Of a stretch of 15,608 nucleotides of DNA, positions 1 to 7,694 are shown one piece after another. A model generated the notes under the pieces. The model made no database searches and had not been told where the DNA came from. It worked only from the letters and a program-made list of their open reading frames with translations. Origin of the DNA: an uncultured Prevotella sp. (GTDB lineage Bacteria > Bacteroidota > Bacteroidia > Bacteroidales > Bacteroidaceae); contig CALCVP010000028.1 of NCBI GenBank assembly GCA_937907705.1, positions 1 through 15,608 on the forward strand, given 5' to 3'. A program made the translations under genes and the position numbers. The number at the start of each line of letters is the position of its first letter. The stretch's first letter is position 1.

Positions 1-87
1 TTAATTAACTCTCTCATTTTCAAACGATTACATTAGAATTAACAGAGTATTGATAATTGGAAATATCAAACAACATCTCCCGTGGAG

Positions 88-501
88 TTATTTCATTATA
101 GAACTTAGATAAATCCTGCAGGAATTGTTGTTTTCCATATTCACCTCCTTCCCGATATTTAGTAGCCATGCCTTCTGAGACTTGACGATCTTGCTATAAC
201 TGGCGGAATTCTTCAATTGCCAGATATCTTCATTGTCATTGGAGAGAAAACGATAGCCTTTTTCCTGAATGTCATCGTTATAACGGTTGTCTCCATAAGA
301 GAAATCCACATTCGCCTATAACATCTGGCCTTGGCCAAGAACGATATAGCCAAAGGCGTTGACCTCGGGACAAAAGCTACGTGAGGAAGTTCCCTCATTC
401 AAGAATTGCGATGCCTTATCCCCTGAGTCGTCAATAATGACTCTGCCTGAAACCTCTTGAAACAGTTTTTCGTCACGCATGGCCGATACCTTGATTCTCA
501 T
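88..501 (-). pseudogene. Decayed remnant, probably of an outer-membrane beta-barrel protein
   Basis: Two minus-strand open stretches (501-316 and 309-88) lie in the same frame and are separated only by a TAG at 316-318, so they read as one broken coding sequence of about 137 codons. The frame is also stopped by TAG and TAA codons just upstream of 501. The conceptual product has alternating polar/hydrophobic strand-like segments such as FGYIVLGQGQML followed by ANVDFSYGDNRYND, resembling barrel strands of Bacteroidetes outer-membrane beta-barrel/TonB-receptor-like proteins. No signal peptide, plug or C-terminal barrel strand is present, so this would be an internal fragment. The family assignment is inference from strand texture and could be wrong; the interrupting stop is seen directly. 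Nothing else recognisable was found in 1-87. Confidence 0.4.
141..150 (-). promoter_or_regulatory. Shine-Dalgarno-like AAGGAGGTGA inside the remnant
   Basis: The minus strand reads AAGGAGGTGA followed by AT and an ATG (136-138), a full match to the anti-Shine-Dalgarno core. The reading frame from that ATG has only 16 codons (MENNNSCRIYLSSIMK) and is simply the tail of the remnant frame. Bacteroidales genes rarely use such sites, so this may be coincidence. No function is claimed. Confidence 0.2.
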
Positions 502-566
502 GTTATTTTTCTACCGCTTGTCAGCATGTTAATGCAGATGACTAAAATTCATTGTAATTTGAAAAT

Positions 567-581
567 TGCAACTAAGTTGCA
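567..581. promoter_or_regulatory. Palindrome TGCAAC-TAA-GTTGCA, candidate metal-regulator operator
   Basis: A perfect 6-bp inverted repeat with a 3-bp spacer lies 12 bp upstream of the -7 element of the P-type ATPase gene, where a bound dimer would cover the -33 region. The symmetric hexamers and short spacer resemble sites of Fur-superfamily regulators, but no regulator gene is in the window and the assignment is inference. A looser TGCA...TTGCA repeat at 600-615 overlaps the likely transcription start and could be a second, weaker site. Confidence 0.45.
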
Positions 582-593
582 GCTTTAAAGTGA

Positions 594-601
594 TATCTTT
601 G
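594..601 (+). promoter_or_regulatory. -7 element TATCTTTG of the metal-efflux unit
   Basis: TATCTTTG matches the Bacteroidetes TAnnTTTG consensus. No good TTTG is present at the usual -33 distance; that region is occupied by the palindrome at 567-581, which fits a regulated promoter. Transcription would start near 607, leaving an untranslated leader of about 80 nt before the ATG at 687. Confidence 0.5.
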
Positions 602-686
602 CATCAATAATTGCATTTGACTACGTTAGTTCTTAGTTAAAGGTAGATGTATAGTATCAATTTGAACATAAAATAAATAATATACA

Positions 687-2690
687 ATGACAGACAAAAA
701 ACATTGCAGCTGCTGTTGTTCAACGGAAAAACAGTATATAGAGAGTGAAACAAAACATGTAGCATGTACTCATGACGATGCAGCTCATCATCATGAACAT
801 GAGGAAGAAAGTCTTAAACACAAATTGCTACTTATTGCATCAACAATACTGTTGCTGATAGGAGCTGTGTGTATAGAAAAAAACTGTCAATTATCTACAT
901 GGCAGTTATTGTTGGTTTATTTGGTACCTTATTTGCTTATTGGTCATGAAACATTGCAAGAGGCAGCAGAAAGGGTGATGCATGGCAATATGTTTAACGA
1001 AGACTTTTTAATGAGCGTTGCTACAATAGGTGCATTGTGTATTGGCTTTTTACCTGGCGCTGATACCGAGTTTCCTGAGGCGGTCTTTGTAATGTTGTTT
1101 TTTCAGGTGGGTGAACTTTTTGAAGGTTATGCGGAAGGTAGAAGTCGCAAGAGTATTTCTCATCTGATGAATATTCGTCCTGATGTGGCTAATGTGTGGC
1201 GTAATGGTCAATTGGTCAGTGTAGAACCTTCTACGGTGAAAGTAGGTGAGACTATTGTTGTCAAGCCAGGCGAAAAAGTGCCTCTTGACGGTATCGTACT
1301 ATCAGGTACTTCCGCACTCAATACTTTGGCTTTAACAGGTGAAAGTGTACCTCGCGACTTATCTGTAGGTGATGACATTATATCAGGTTGTATAAATCTT
1401 ACGGGTGTAATAAAAGTGCAGACCACCAAAAGCTTTGGCGAGAGCACTGTCTCAAAAATTATTCATTTGGTAGAGAATGCCAATGAAAATAAGTCGCGAA
1501 GCGAATCTTTTATTTCTAAGTTTGCTCATGTCTATACTCCTATCGTGGTATTGTTAGCTTTGTTTTTAGCATTGGTACCTCCTTTTTTTGCCGTAGAAGG
1601 TTATGTTGAATCATTCTCTTTGTGGCTTTATCGTGCCTTGATATTCTTAGTAGTATCGTGTCCGTGCGCCTTGGTTATTAGTGTTCCTCTGACATTTTTT
1701 GGTGGAATAGGTGGAGCATCTCGTTGTGGAATTTTGATAAAAGGTAGCGACTATATGGATAAACTGGCTCATCTTGGCACTGTTGTATTTGATAAGACAG
1801 GTACCCTTACTTATGGGCAGTTTGAGGTAGAGGCTGTACATCCTAATCATTTTGATGCACATCAGTTGCTCCATTTGGCGGCTCATGTAGAACATTATAC
1901 CACTCATCCGATAGGTATTGCTCTTCGCAATGCTTTTCCTGATGAGGCTCATGACGGTTGTTTGGTTACTGATGTAGAGGAAATAGCTGGACAAGGCATA
2001 CGTGCTAAAGTGAATGGACAAATAGTATGTGTAGGCAACACTAAGTTGATGGATGCAATAGGTGCACAGTGGCATGATTGCCATAAAGTGGGCACAATTA
2101 TCCATATAGCTGTAGATGGTGTCTATGTTGGTCATATTGTGGTGAATGATAAGATAAAAGAAGATAGTCTATCGGCTATTGCATCTTTAAAGCGTCTTGG
2201 TGTGGAACATGTAGTTATGCTTACGGGCGACAGAAAAGAGGTGGGCGAATTAGTGGCTCAGCGTCTAAGTATTGACGAATACCATGCCGAACTGTTACCT
2301 ACCGATAAGGTAGACTATGTAGAACGTTTGCTAACAACGAAGCCTCAGGGTAAAGCATTGGCCTTTGTGGGCGATGGCATTAATGATGCACCTGTATTAA
2401 AGCGTGCAGATGTAGGCATTGCTATGGGAGGTATGGGTAGTGATGCAGCTATTGATGCTGCTGATGTGGTATTGATGGATGATAAACCTTATAAAATAGT
2501 ACGAGCTATTCGTATAGCACGTCGTACCATTCGTATAGCTCAGCAGAATGTATGGTTTGCTATTGGAATAAAAGTAGCTGTATTACTTTTGGCTACGGTA
2601 GGATTAAGCAATATGTGGATGGCAGTAATGGCAGATGTAGGCGTTACGGTAGTGGCTGTATTGAATGCAATGAGGGCGTTAAGAAAATAA
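687..2690 (+). CDS. zntA: P1B-type heavy-metal exporting ATPase (Zn/Cd/Pb)
   Basis: An inner-membrane pump that exports divalent soft metals using ATP. Seen in the 667-aa product: actuator TGES at 217-220, membrane metal-site CPC at 325-327, phosphorylated Asp369 in DKTGTLT, His407-Pro408 of the nucleotide domain, TGD at 513-515 and GDGINDAP at 562-569. The last membrane segment carries Asp650 in an ADVGVTVVAVLN context, the acidic residue typical of Zn/Cd/Pb (P1B-2) pumps rather than Cu pumps. There is no N-terminal HMA domain with GMxCxxC. Instead residues 6-11 are Cys-rich (HCSCCC) and residues 29-38 are His/Asp-rich, probably a short metal-binding tail. The ATG follows an A-rich stretch typical of this phylum. 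The EamA permease gene follows after 10 bp, so they are likely co-transcribed. The family call is firm; the exact metal is inferred. Confidence 0.95.
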   Translation: MTDKKHCSCCCSTEKQYIESETKHVACTHDDAAHHHEHEEESLKHKLLLIASTILLLIGAVCIEKNCQLSTWQLLLVYLVPYLLIGHETLQEAAERVMHGNMFNEDFLMSVATIGALCIGFLPGADTEFPEAVFVMLFFQVGELFEGYAEGRSRKSISHLMNIRPDVANVWRNGQLVSVEPSTVKVGETIVVKPGEKVPLDGIVLSGTSALNTLALTGESVPRDLSVGDDIISGCINLTGVIKVQTTKSFGESTVSKIIHLVENANENKSRSESFISKFAHVYTPIVVLLALFLALVPPFFAVEGYVESFSLWLYRALIFLVVSCPCALVISVPLTFFGGIGGASRCGILIKGSDYMDKLAHLGTVVFDKTGTLTYGQFEVEAVHPNHFDAHQLLHLAAHVEHYTTHPIGIALRNAFPDEAHDGCLVTDVEEIAGQGIRAKVNGQIVCVGNTKLMDAIGAQWHDCHKVGTIIHIAVDGVYVGHIVVNDKIKEDSLSAIASLKRLGVEHVVMLTGDRKEVGELVAQRLSIDEYHAELLPTDKVDYVERLLTTKPQGKALAFVGDGINDAPVLKRADVGIAMGGMGSDAAIDAADVVLMDDKPYKIVRAIRIARRTIRIAQQNVWFAIGIKVAVLLLATVGLSNMWMAVMADVGVTVVAVLNAMRALRK

Positions 2691-2700
2691 GGTATAAATA

Positions 2701-3585
2701 ATGCAACAGGATAATACGAATGATTACTTACGCTTGCATATAGGTATATTATTGGCTGGTGCTACGGGCATTTTTGGCAGATTGATATCTTTGGCAGAGT
2801 TGCCATTGGTTTGGTATCGTATGATTATTGCCGCTGTAGTACTGACGGTGGTACTTTGTGTAAATCACAGAGTGGATGTTCCCCGTAGAGGGCATTTAAT
2901 AAGAATAGCCGGGTGTGGCGTGTTGCTGGCTGTACATTGGGTTTTGTTTTATGCCAGTATAAAAGCTTCTAATGTCAGTATAGCAGTAGTATGTATAGCA
3001 CTGAATGGCTTCTTTACTGCTATTGTTGAGCCATTTACAAGTCATCAGCGTGTGTCGCCACGAGAACTGCTGTTGAGTATGATAACGCTTGCTGGTATAC
3101 TACTGATATTTGGATTGGATACCCATCATCGTATTGGTATTATTATTGGCACTTGCTCTTCACTATTCTATACACTGTTTTCCATTACCAGCAAAAGAGT
3201 GCAGCGTACCACAGGCCGTTCAAGTAGCACGATGCTTTTATATGAATTATTGTCAGGGTGGGGATTCTTAACGTTTGTCTTGCCTGCTTATTTTTATTTA
3301 TATCCATCGGTCACGTTGCTGCCTATGGGTAAGGATTGGCTGTACATACCAGTCTTTGCTTCAATCTTTACTATAGGACCTTTTCTTACTCAGTTGCAAG
3401 CTTTACGCACTATTTCTGCCTTTACTGTCAATTTGAGTTATAACCTTGAGCCTATATATAGCATTATACTTGCCATGATATTTTTTAATGAAGGGCAAGA
3501 ATTAAATACTTCTTTTTGGATAGGTGTGTTGATGATTATACTTTCAGTGGTATTGCAAACCATTGTATCTGGAAAGCGGAAATGA
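2701..3585 (+). CDS. EamA/DMT-family membrane permease
   Basis: A 294-aa, highly hydrophobic protein with about ten predicted membrane segments in two repeated halves (roughly residues 8-136 and 145-288), the layout of the drug/metabolite transporter superfamily with two EamA domains. The C-terminal half has the typical stretch around NLEPIYSIILAMIFFNEGQ, where a Glu-Pro in a helix precedes the final hairpin. Such proteins usually export amino acids, nucleosides or other small metabolites; the substrate cannot be read from the sequence. The gene starts 10 bp after the stop of the metal ATPase gene, with no promoter or terminator between, so it is probably the second gene of that operon. A perfect stem-loop begins directly after its TGA. 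Confidence 0.88.
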   Translation: MQQDNTNDYLRLHIGILLAGATGIFGRLISLAELPLVWYRMIIAAVVLTVVLCVNHRVDVPRRGHLIRIAGCGVLLAVHWVLFYASIKASNVSIAVVCIALNGFFTAIVEPFTSHQRVSPRELLLSMITLAGILLIFGLDTHHRIGIIIGTCSSLFYTLFSITSKRVQRTTGRSSSTMLLYELLSGWGFLTFVLPAYFYLYPSVTLLPMGKDWLYIPVFASIFTIGPFLTQLQALRTISAFTVNLSYNLEPIYSIILAMIFFNEGQELNTSFWIGVLMIILSVVLQTIVSGKRK

Positions 3586-3634
3586 ATTTAAAACTGCACC
3601 TTGAGGTCTTCTGTTCCAAGGTGCAGTTTTAAAT
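3586..3634. terminator. Bidirectional intrinsic terminator, 18-bp perfect stem
   Basis: ATTTAAAACTGCACCTTG at 3586-3603 is the exact reverse complement of 3617-3634, with a 13-nt loop. The GC-rich core (CTGCACC/GGTGCAG) is flanked by A and T runs on both sides, so it has terminator shape read from either strand. It sits between the convergent permease gene and phosphatase gene and starts immediately after the permease stop codon. Confidence 0.88.
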
Positions 3635-3678
3635 GTTTAAAGTGATTATTTATCGAAATCAACTTTTATGCTGTATTT

Positions 3679-4629
3679 TTATTTTGTTTTTGTTACAGTG
3701 TGCAGTATATTTCCCTTTTTGTCTATCATATACAGATTTAGCTTGCTTTTAGATGCTGCAATAACCGAAAAACCTGGCTCTGGTGAACAATATACAGTTC
3801 CTTCTATCGGTTTCACTTTGCGGCTTAAGGCACCGGCAGAGTTCACCACGTAGTCAATAGCATCGCCTTTCATTTTGATATGTTGGAAGTTGTGGATGTG
3901 TCCACAAGCATAGATAGCGACATTATTATATTTGTGCAATATAGGCATCACCCGCTTCTGCATGTCCAGACGTTCACTGGCGCTTTTGCCCGTTTCTGCA
4001 TAGATGGGATGATGTCCTACTACAATTATCCAATCTTCTTTAGCTTTGCTCAGTGTTTGGTCAAGCCATGTCAGTTGTTTTTGCATGTCTTCTTTGCATG
4101 CATCAGGGTACACATCAGGATTATTTCTGTATTTGTCTATGAGTGGAGTGGTATCAAGGAAAACAATGCGGAGTGTCGTTCCGTGGTCATTAAATACCTT
4201 TGTGTAGTATTTAGAAGGAATCATCCATCGACGACTTACTTTAGCGTAGTCAAGCACGGCTTGAGTATTACCCCGATATTCATGATTTCCGCATACAGAA
4301 AACCAGTCGAGCATCAGTTCTGGATGAGAATATATAAGCTCATAGTTTGTAGTCCATAATGGATCTTTTACAGATGCCACACCATTGAAGTGATGTACGT
4401 CACCTGCCGCTATTACACACTCAGGACCAATTGTCTCTGCCATAGTACCCATCAATTCTGCTATTGTTTTTTGGTCATAATATCCATTTCTGCCCATGTC
4501 ATTGACCATATATAGGTTTATTTCTCCTTTTAGCGTTTCCCATGTTTGCGGTGTTTGGGCTATTGTGGAAGCAATGGAAACTATGGATAGAAAAAGAAGA
4601 ACAATTGTTTTCTTAAAAAAAAGATTCAT
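3679..4629 (-). CDS. Secreted purple-acid-phosphatase-like metallophosphoesterase
   Basis: A calcineurin-like phosphoesterase, 316 aa, with an N-terminal Sec signal peptide (about residues 1-25, ending IAQ), so periplasmic or surface-exposed. Metal-site motifs appear in family order: NDMG with Asp44, GDVHHFNGV with Asp77, GNHE at 114-117, VGHH at 204-207 and GHIH at 243-246. The arrangement, including YRGNTQAVLDY after GNHE and NFQH after GHIH, is closest to tartrate-resistant (purple) acid phosphatases. In those the second motif is GDxxY, where Tyr binds Fe(III); here that position is His80. It presumably hydrolyses phosphate monoesters outside the cytoplasm. It lies 34 bp downstream of the TonB-dependent receptor gene and is probably co-transcribed with it, which suggests it processes the receptor's cargo. 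The substrate is unknown. Confidence 0.85.
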   Translation of the reverse strand: MNLFFKKTIVLLFLSIVSIASTIAQTPQTWETLKGEINLYMVNDMGRNGYYDQKTIAELMGTMAETIGPECVIAAGDVHHFNGVASVKDPLWTTNYELIYSHPELMLDWFSVCGNHEYRGNTQAVLDYAKVSRRWMIPSKYYTKVFNDHGTTLRIVFLDTTPLIDKYRNNPDVYPDACKEDMQKQLTWLDQTLSKAKEDWIIVVGHHPIYAETGKSASERLDMQKRVMPILHKYNNVAIYACGHIHNFQHIKMKGDAIDYVVNSAGALSRKVKPIEGTVYCSPEPGFSVIAASKSKLNLYMIDKKGNILHTVTKTK

Positions 4630-4663
4630 TGTTTTGTTATTTTATAGAAACCGGAAAATCTGT

Positions 4664-7468
4664 TTATAAGTTAATTTTAAATCCCGCGTTTACCTTTACT
4701 CCATAATATTCAACTTGCATGGTACGATCCTTAGTTCCCTGATAGTAACGTAAGGGTTGGTTAAGCAGGTTGTTTGCATTGGCAAATATGGTGAATTTGG
4801 TCGTCTTTCCCCATGTATAACTTGCATTTAAATCAAGATAGTTCACACTGTCGTAATAGCGGTCAAGGGCTCTGCTGGTGCTCATTTGGTCTATGAATGA
4901 TGAGGCATAATTGTATGAGAGGCGAATGTTAATGCCAAATTTTTCAAAGAATAACGAAGCGTTGGCAGTATGTTCTGGCGAACCAGCCACTTTTACATCA
5001 TCACCATCTTGTATGTTCAAGCGTTTGTTGTAGTTGTCGGTTTTACTGTGTGTATAAGTGTAATTGCCATAGAAGCCTAAGCATTTTAATGCTGGCGAGA
5101 TGAAGCCAAAGTCGCGCTGATAAGCTGCTTCTATGCCTAATATTTTGGCATCATAAGCATTAATGTTTTGTGTAACCTCAAAACTTTCGTCTGCATATTT
5201 GCCTGTCAGTCCAAGGTCTTTACCTAAATACTTGTTAGAAGCCCACTCTATGTTTACGTTTTTGATGTCTTTATAGAATAAGCCCAAGCTTACCAATCCC
5301 ACATTCTTAAAGAAGTAGTCTGCAGATAAGTCTATATTAATTGCCTTTGCCGGTTTGGTGTTAGGGTCGCCAATGGTAGCTTCAAGATCTGCTGTATTGA
5401 ATGTCTTATTGGCAATCAATGCTGAATATTTGGGACGTGAAATAGTTTTGGTAATGGAGGCTCTAATATTTCCATCTTTATTGTATTTGTATTTCAGCAG
5501 CAAGCTGGGCAATAAATCTGTGTAGTGGCTCTTGTATTCACCGGTAGGGGTCATGGTAGCATCGCCTTTTTCCGGCACGTCAACGTTGTATCCACTGGTT
5601 TTCAAATCTGTCCGTTCTACACGCAAACCAATGGTAGCAGAGAGCTTCTTTCCTAATTTCTGGTCAAATCGCAAGTAACCTGCAGTAATGCGTTCGTGTA
5701 TTTTGTAGTTTCCAGCCTCTTCTTCATAATTTTCTTCGCCTTTATATTTAGAAAAATCAATATTTCCTAAAGTCTGTTTTGTGATAAAAGGCTCATGAGA
5801 AGGGTATACACTGCCTGGCATGAAACCATCACGTATTTGCAGAGAAGTGCTGTTGCGCCAGTCTTTACCTAACACTTCATCTGGGTCATAGTCAAAATAT
5901 GACGTGTTGCGTTTCTTGTTTTTAGCTGTTACTTTGGCACCGAATTTCAGCATGTTGCCATATAGGCCAATGGATAAAGGTAGTGTAAAGTTTATTTTCC
6001 CTTTCCATTCGTTTTCTACAATGTCTTGATTCGAATTGTTGAGCTCGCTTAGGGTCCATGATTCATCGGTCAATTCCGGTAGCTGTTTACTGTAATAAGG
6101 CTGTCTGTCGCCTACATCCTTAAAATCTTTGCCAAAGTCAATTCCTTTCAGTGAGTAAGCAGCATAACGCTCATTAGGACGCCCTTCTGTCGCACGAGAA
6201 TAACTTCCTGCCCAGTCTATTTTCATGTTGCCAAAGTAGTGTTCACCATCTAAGGTGTAATCCATAGTCTGCTGTAATTCTAATCTTGCATCTTTATTAT
6301 CGTCAGAGCCAGCCTTAGTTTGTAACACAACAGATTGTTTGGATGCCTTGCTATTCAACTTTTTATATGAAATGCGGTAGCGGTTTTCCCAATCACTGCG
6401 ACGGTTATAGATGCCTTTAAAAGAAATCTTATGCTGTGGGTTGAAGATATAATCAAGGGCTAATGAGTAGCTCTGCCGTTCTCTTGTTACATAATATTGT
6501 CTTACTTGAGCTTCTTTAAGCTCAAGCTCTTTTTTGTCGTTCTCTTCATATTCAAATTCTGTATTGTCAGAGCCGCCAGGCATGTATTGATAAGAAGCAG
6601 CTGCCATTACTCCTAATTTATTGTTGAAGAAGCGTTGTCCCCAAGATGCGCCCAAGTCCCATTCATTTTTCTGACTAACCCATGAGTAGCCAGAGCCAAC
6701 ATTGAAGTTCATTATCCTATGGTTTGGTGTATTTTTAGTAATTAAATTAATCTCACCTCCAATGGCATCACCATCCATGTCCGCTGTAACCACCTTGTTG
6801 AGTTCAATAGTCTGAATCATATCAGATGGGATAAGGTCTAATTGCACATTGCGTGTATCGCCCTCAGCAGACGGTATCCTGTTGCCGTTTACTGTTACGG
6901 AAGTAAAGTCTGCAGATGTTCCTCTTACTTGCCCAAAGCGAGCTTCGCCTTGGTCGTATTGCACATTTACGCCATTGATTCTTTTTAGTGCATCACCAAT
7001 ATTGGCATCTGGAAATTTTCCTACTTGATCTGCAGACACTACATTTGAAACACCCATGCTCTCTTTTTGCATCTGCATGGCTTTACGTTGTCCATAGAAA
7101 GCACCTGTAACAACTACCTCATCTAATGTCTTGCCTGTATCAAGTGTTATATTCTGTTCCACGCTTTTTTTGCCTACTTTGATAGTGTACACCTTAGGGG
7201 CATATCCTACATAGCTTACTTTTACTTTGTAGGTACCTGGCTTTAGGTTGGGCAGGGAGTAATATCCGTTGATATCACTTGTTACTCCTGTATGCAAATC
7301 TTCAATCATGATGGTTGCTCCTGGCAACACTTGTTTCTCGGAGTCTGTGATGCGACCGCGAATGTTTCCCAATTCCAAGCTTTTTGTTGTTTCTACCACT
7401 CCTGCGGCAATGGCACTTGTCATCATTATCATTCCGAATGCTGATGCAAAGAGTTTTCTTGAATTCAT
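4664..7468 (-). CDS. TonB-dependent outer-membrane receptor
   Basis: A 934-aa receptor. In order: signal peptide (about 1-22); a carboxypeptidase-regulatory-like beta domain (about 35-110, with PGATIMIED and GYYSLPNLKPGTYKVKVSYVGY); TonB-box-like TLDEVVVTG at 114-122; plug domain (about 137-248, with DANIGDALKRINGVNV and the GDAIGGEINLITK end); then a 22-strand-type barrel to a C-terminal FKINL. The plug wording VSADQVGKFPDANIGDAL is that of the TonB-Xanth-Caul type of receptors, and no SusD-like gene follows, so this is not a standard SusCD pair. It imports an unknown ligand across the outer membrane using TonB energy. A phosphatase gene follows after 34 bp and a lipoprotein gene lies upstream. 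It has its own candidate promoter at 7504-7511. The family is certain; the ligand is not. Confidence 0.95.
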   Translation of the reverse strand: MNSRKLFASAFGMIMMTSAIAAGVVETTKSLELGNIRGRITDSEKQVLPGATIMIEDLHTGVTSDINGYYSLPNLKPGTYKVKVSYVGYAPKVYTIKVGKKSVEQNITLDTGKTLDEVVVTGAFYGQRKAMQMQKESMGVSNVVSADQVGKFPDANIGDALKRINGVNVQYDQGEARFGQVRGTSADFTSVTVNGNRIPSAEGDTRNVQLDLIPSDMIQTIELNKVVTADMDGDAIGGEINLITKNTPNHRIMNFNVGSGYSWVSQKNEWDLGASWGQRFFNNKLGVMAAASYQYMPGGSDNTEFEYEENDKKELELKEAQVRQYYVTRERQSYSLALDYIFNPQHKISFKGIYNRRSDWENRYRISYKKLNSKASKQSVVLQTKAGSDDNKDARLELQQTMDYTLDGEHYFGNMKIDWAGSYSRATEGRPNERYAAYSLKGIDFGKDFKDVGDRQPYYSKQLPELTDESWTLSELNNSNQDIVENEWKGKINFTLPLSIGLYGNMLKFGAKVTAKNKKRNTSYFDYDPDEVLGKDWRNSTSLQIRDGFMPGSVYPSHEPFITKQTLGNIDFSKYKGEENYEEEAGNYKIHERITAGYLRFDQKLGKKLSATIGLRVERTDLKTSGYNVDVPEKGDATMTPTGEYKSHYTDLLPSLLLKYKYNKDGNIRASITKTISRPKYSALIANKTFNTADLEATIGDPNTKPAKAINIDLSADYFFKNVGLVSLGLFYKDIKNVNIEWASNKYLGKDLGLTGKYADESFEVTQNINAYDAKILGIEAAYQRDFGFISPALKCLGFYGNYTYTHSKTDNYNKRLNIQDGDDVKVAGSPEHTANASLFFEKFGINIRLSYNYASSFIDQMSTSRALDRYYDSVNYLDLNASYTWGKTTKFTIFANANNLLNQPLRYYQGTKDRTMQVEYYGVKVNAGFKINL

Positions 7469-7503
7469 AAATACCTGTTAAATGTTATTATTATTTACGG
7501 CAG

Positions 7504-7511
7504 CAAAGGTA
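7504..7511 (-). promoter_or_regulatory. -7 element TACCTTTG of the TonB-receptor gene
   Basis: The minus strand reads TACCTTTG, matching TAnnTTTG, 36 bp before the receptor ATG. A TTTG lies only 14 bp upstream, closer than the usual -33 spacing, so the promoter is imperfect. The 199-bp gap between the lipoprotein and receptor genes otherwise holds only AT-rich sequence, which supports a separate promoter here. Confidence 0.5.
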
Positions 7512-7651
7512 TTTATGTAAAATTACAAACACGTTAAGATAAATTTAATATGTTGTAAAAATATAAGATGTGTTAATACGACAGAATTTTTTAATATATA
7601 TACTATAAAAGCACATTTTAACAGAAGCATATTGACACAAAGCCGTAATAT

Positions 7652-7694
7652 GATGGCATGAAATATCCTATTTTATAGAATATTCTATGCCATC
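7652..7694 (-). terminator. Weak hairpin at the end of the lipoprotein gene
   Basis: GATGGCAT at 7652-7659 is the inverse of ATGCCATC at 7687-7694, and the stem can extend through AATAT after two mismatches. It spans the lipoprotein stop codon (7668-7670). The following minus-strand bases have no U-run, so it is a poor intrinsic terminator and may only protect the 3' end. Confidence 0.25.

Noticed and set aside
1..87. Possible minus-strand gene start (MRELI...) at 17-1
   Set aside because: Only five codons are visible before the window edge; no support.
141..150. TCACCTCCTT on the plus strand as a possible 16S rRNA 3' end
   Set aside because: The flanking bases do not match 16S rRNA (no GGA before the TCACC); only the ten-base core matches.
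1647..2135. Minus-strand open frame of 162 codons inside the metal ATPase gene
   Set aside because: It is antisense to the phosphorylation and nucleotide domains of an intact P-type ATPase; the translation looks random (Tyr/Met/Ser-rich).
3880..4359. Plus-strand open frame of 159 codons opposite the phosphatase gene
   Set aside because: It is antisense to a gene with all metal motifs intact, and its translation is Cys/Phe-rich without domain character.
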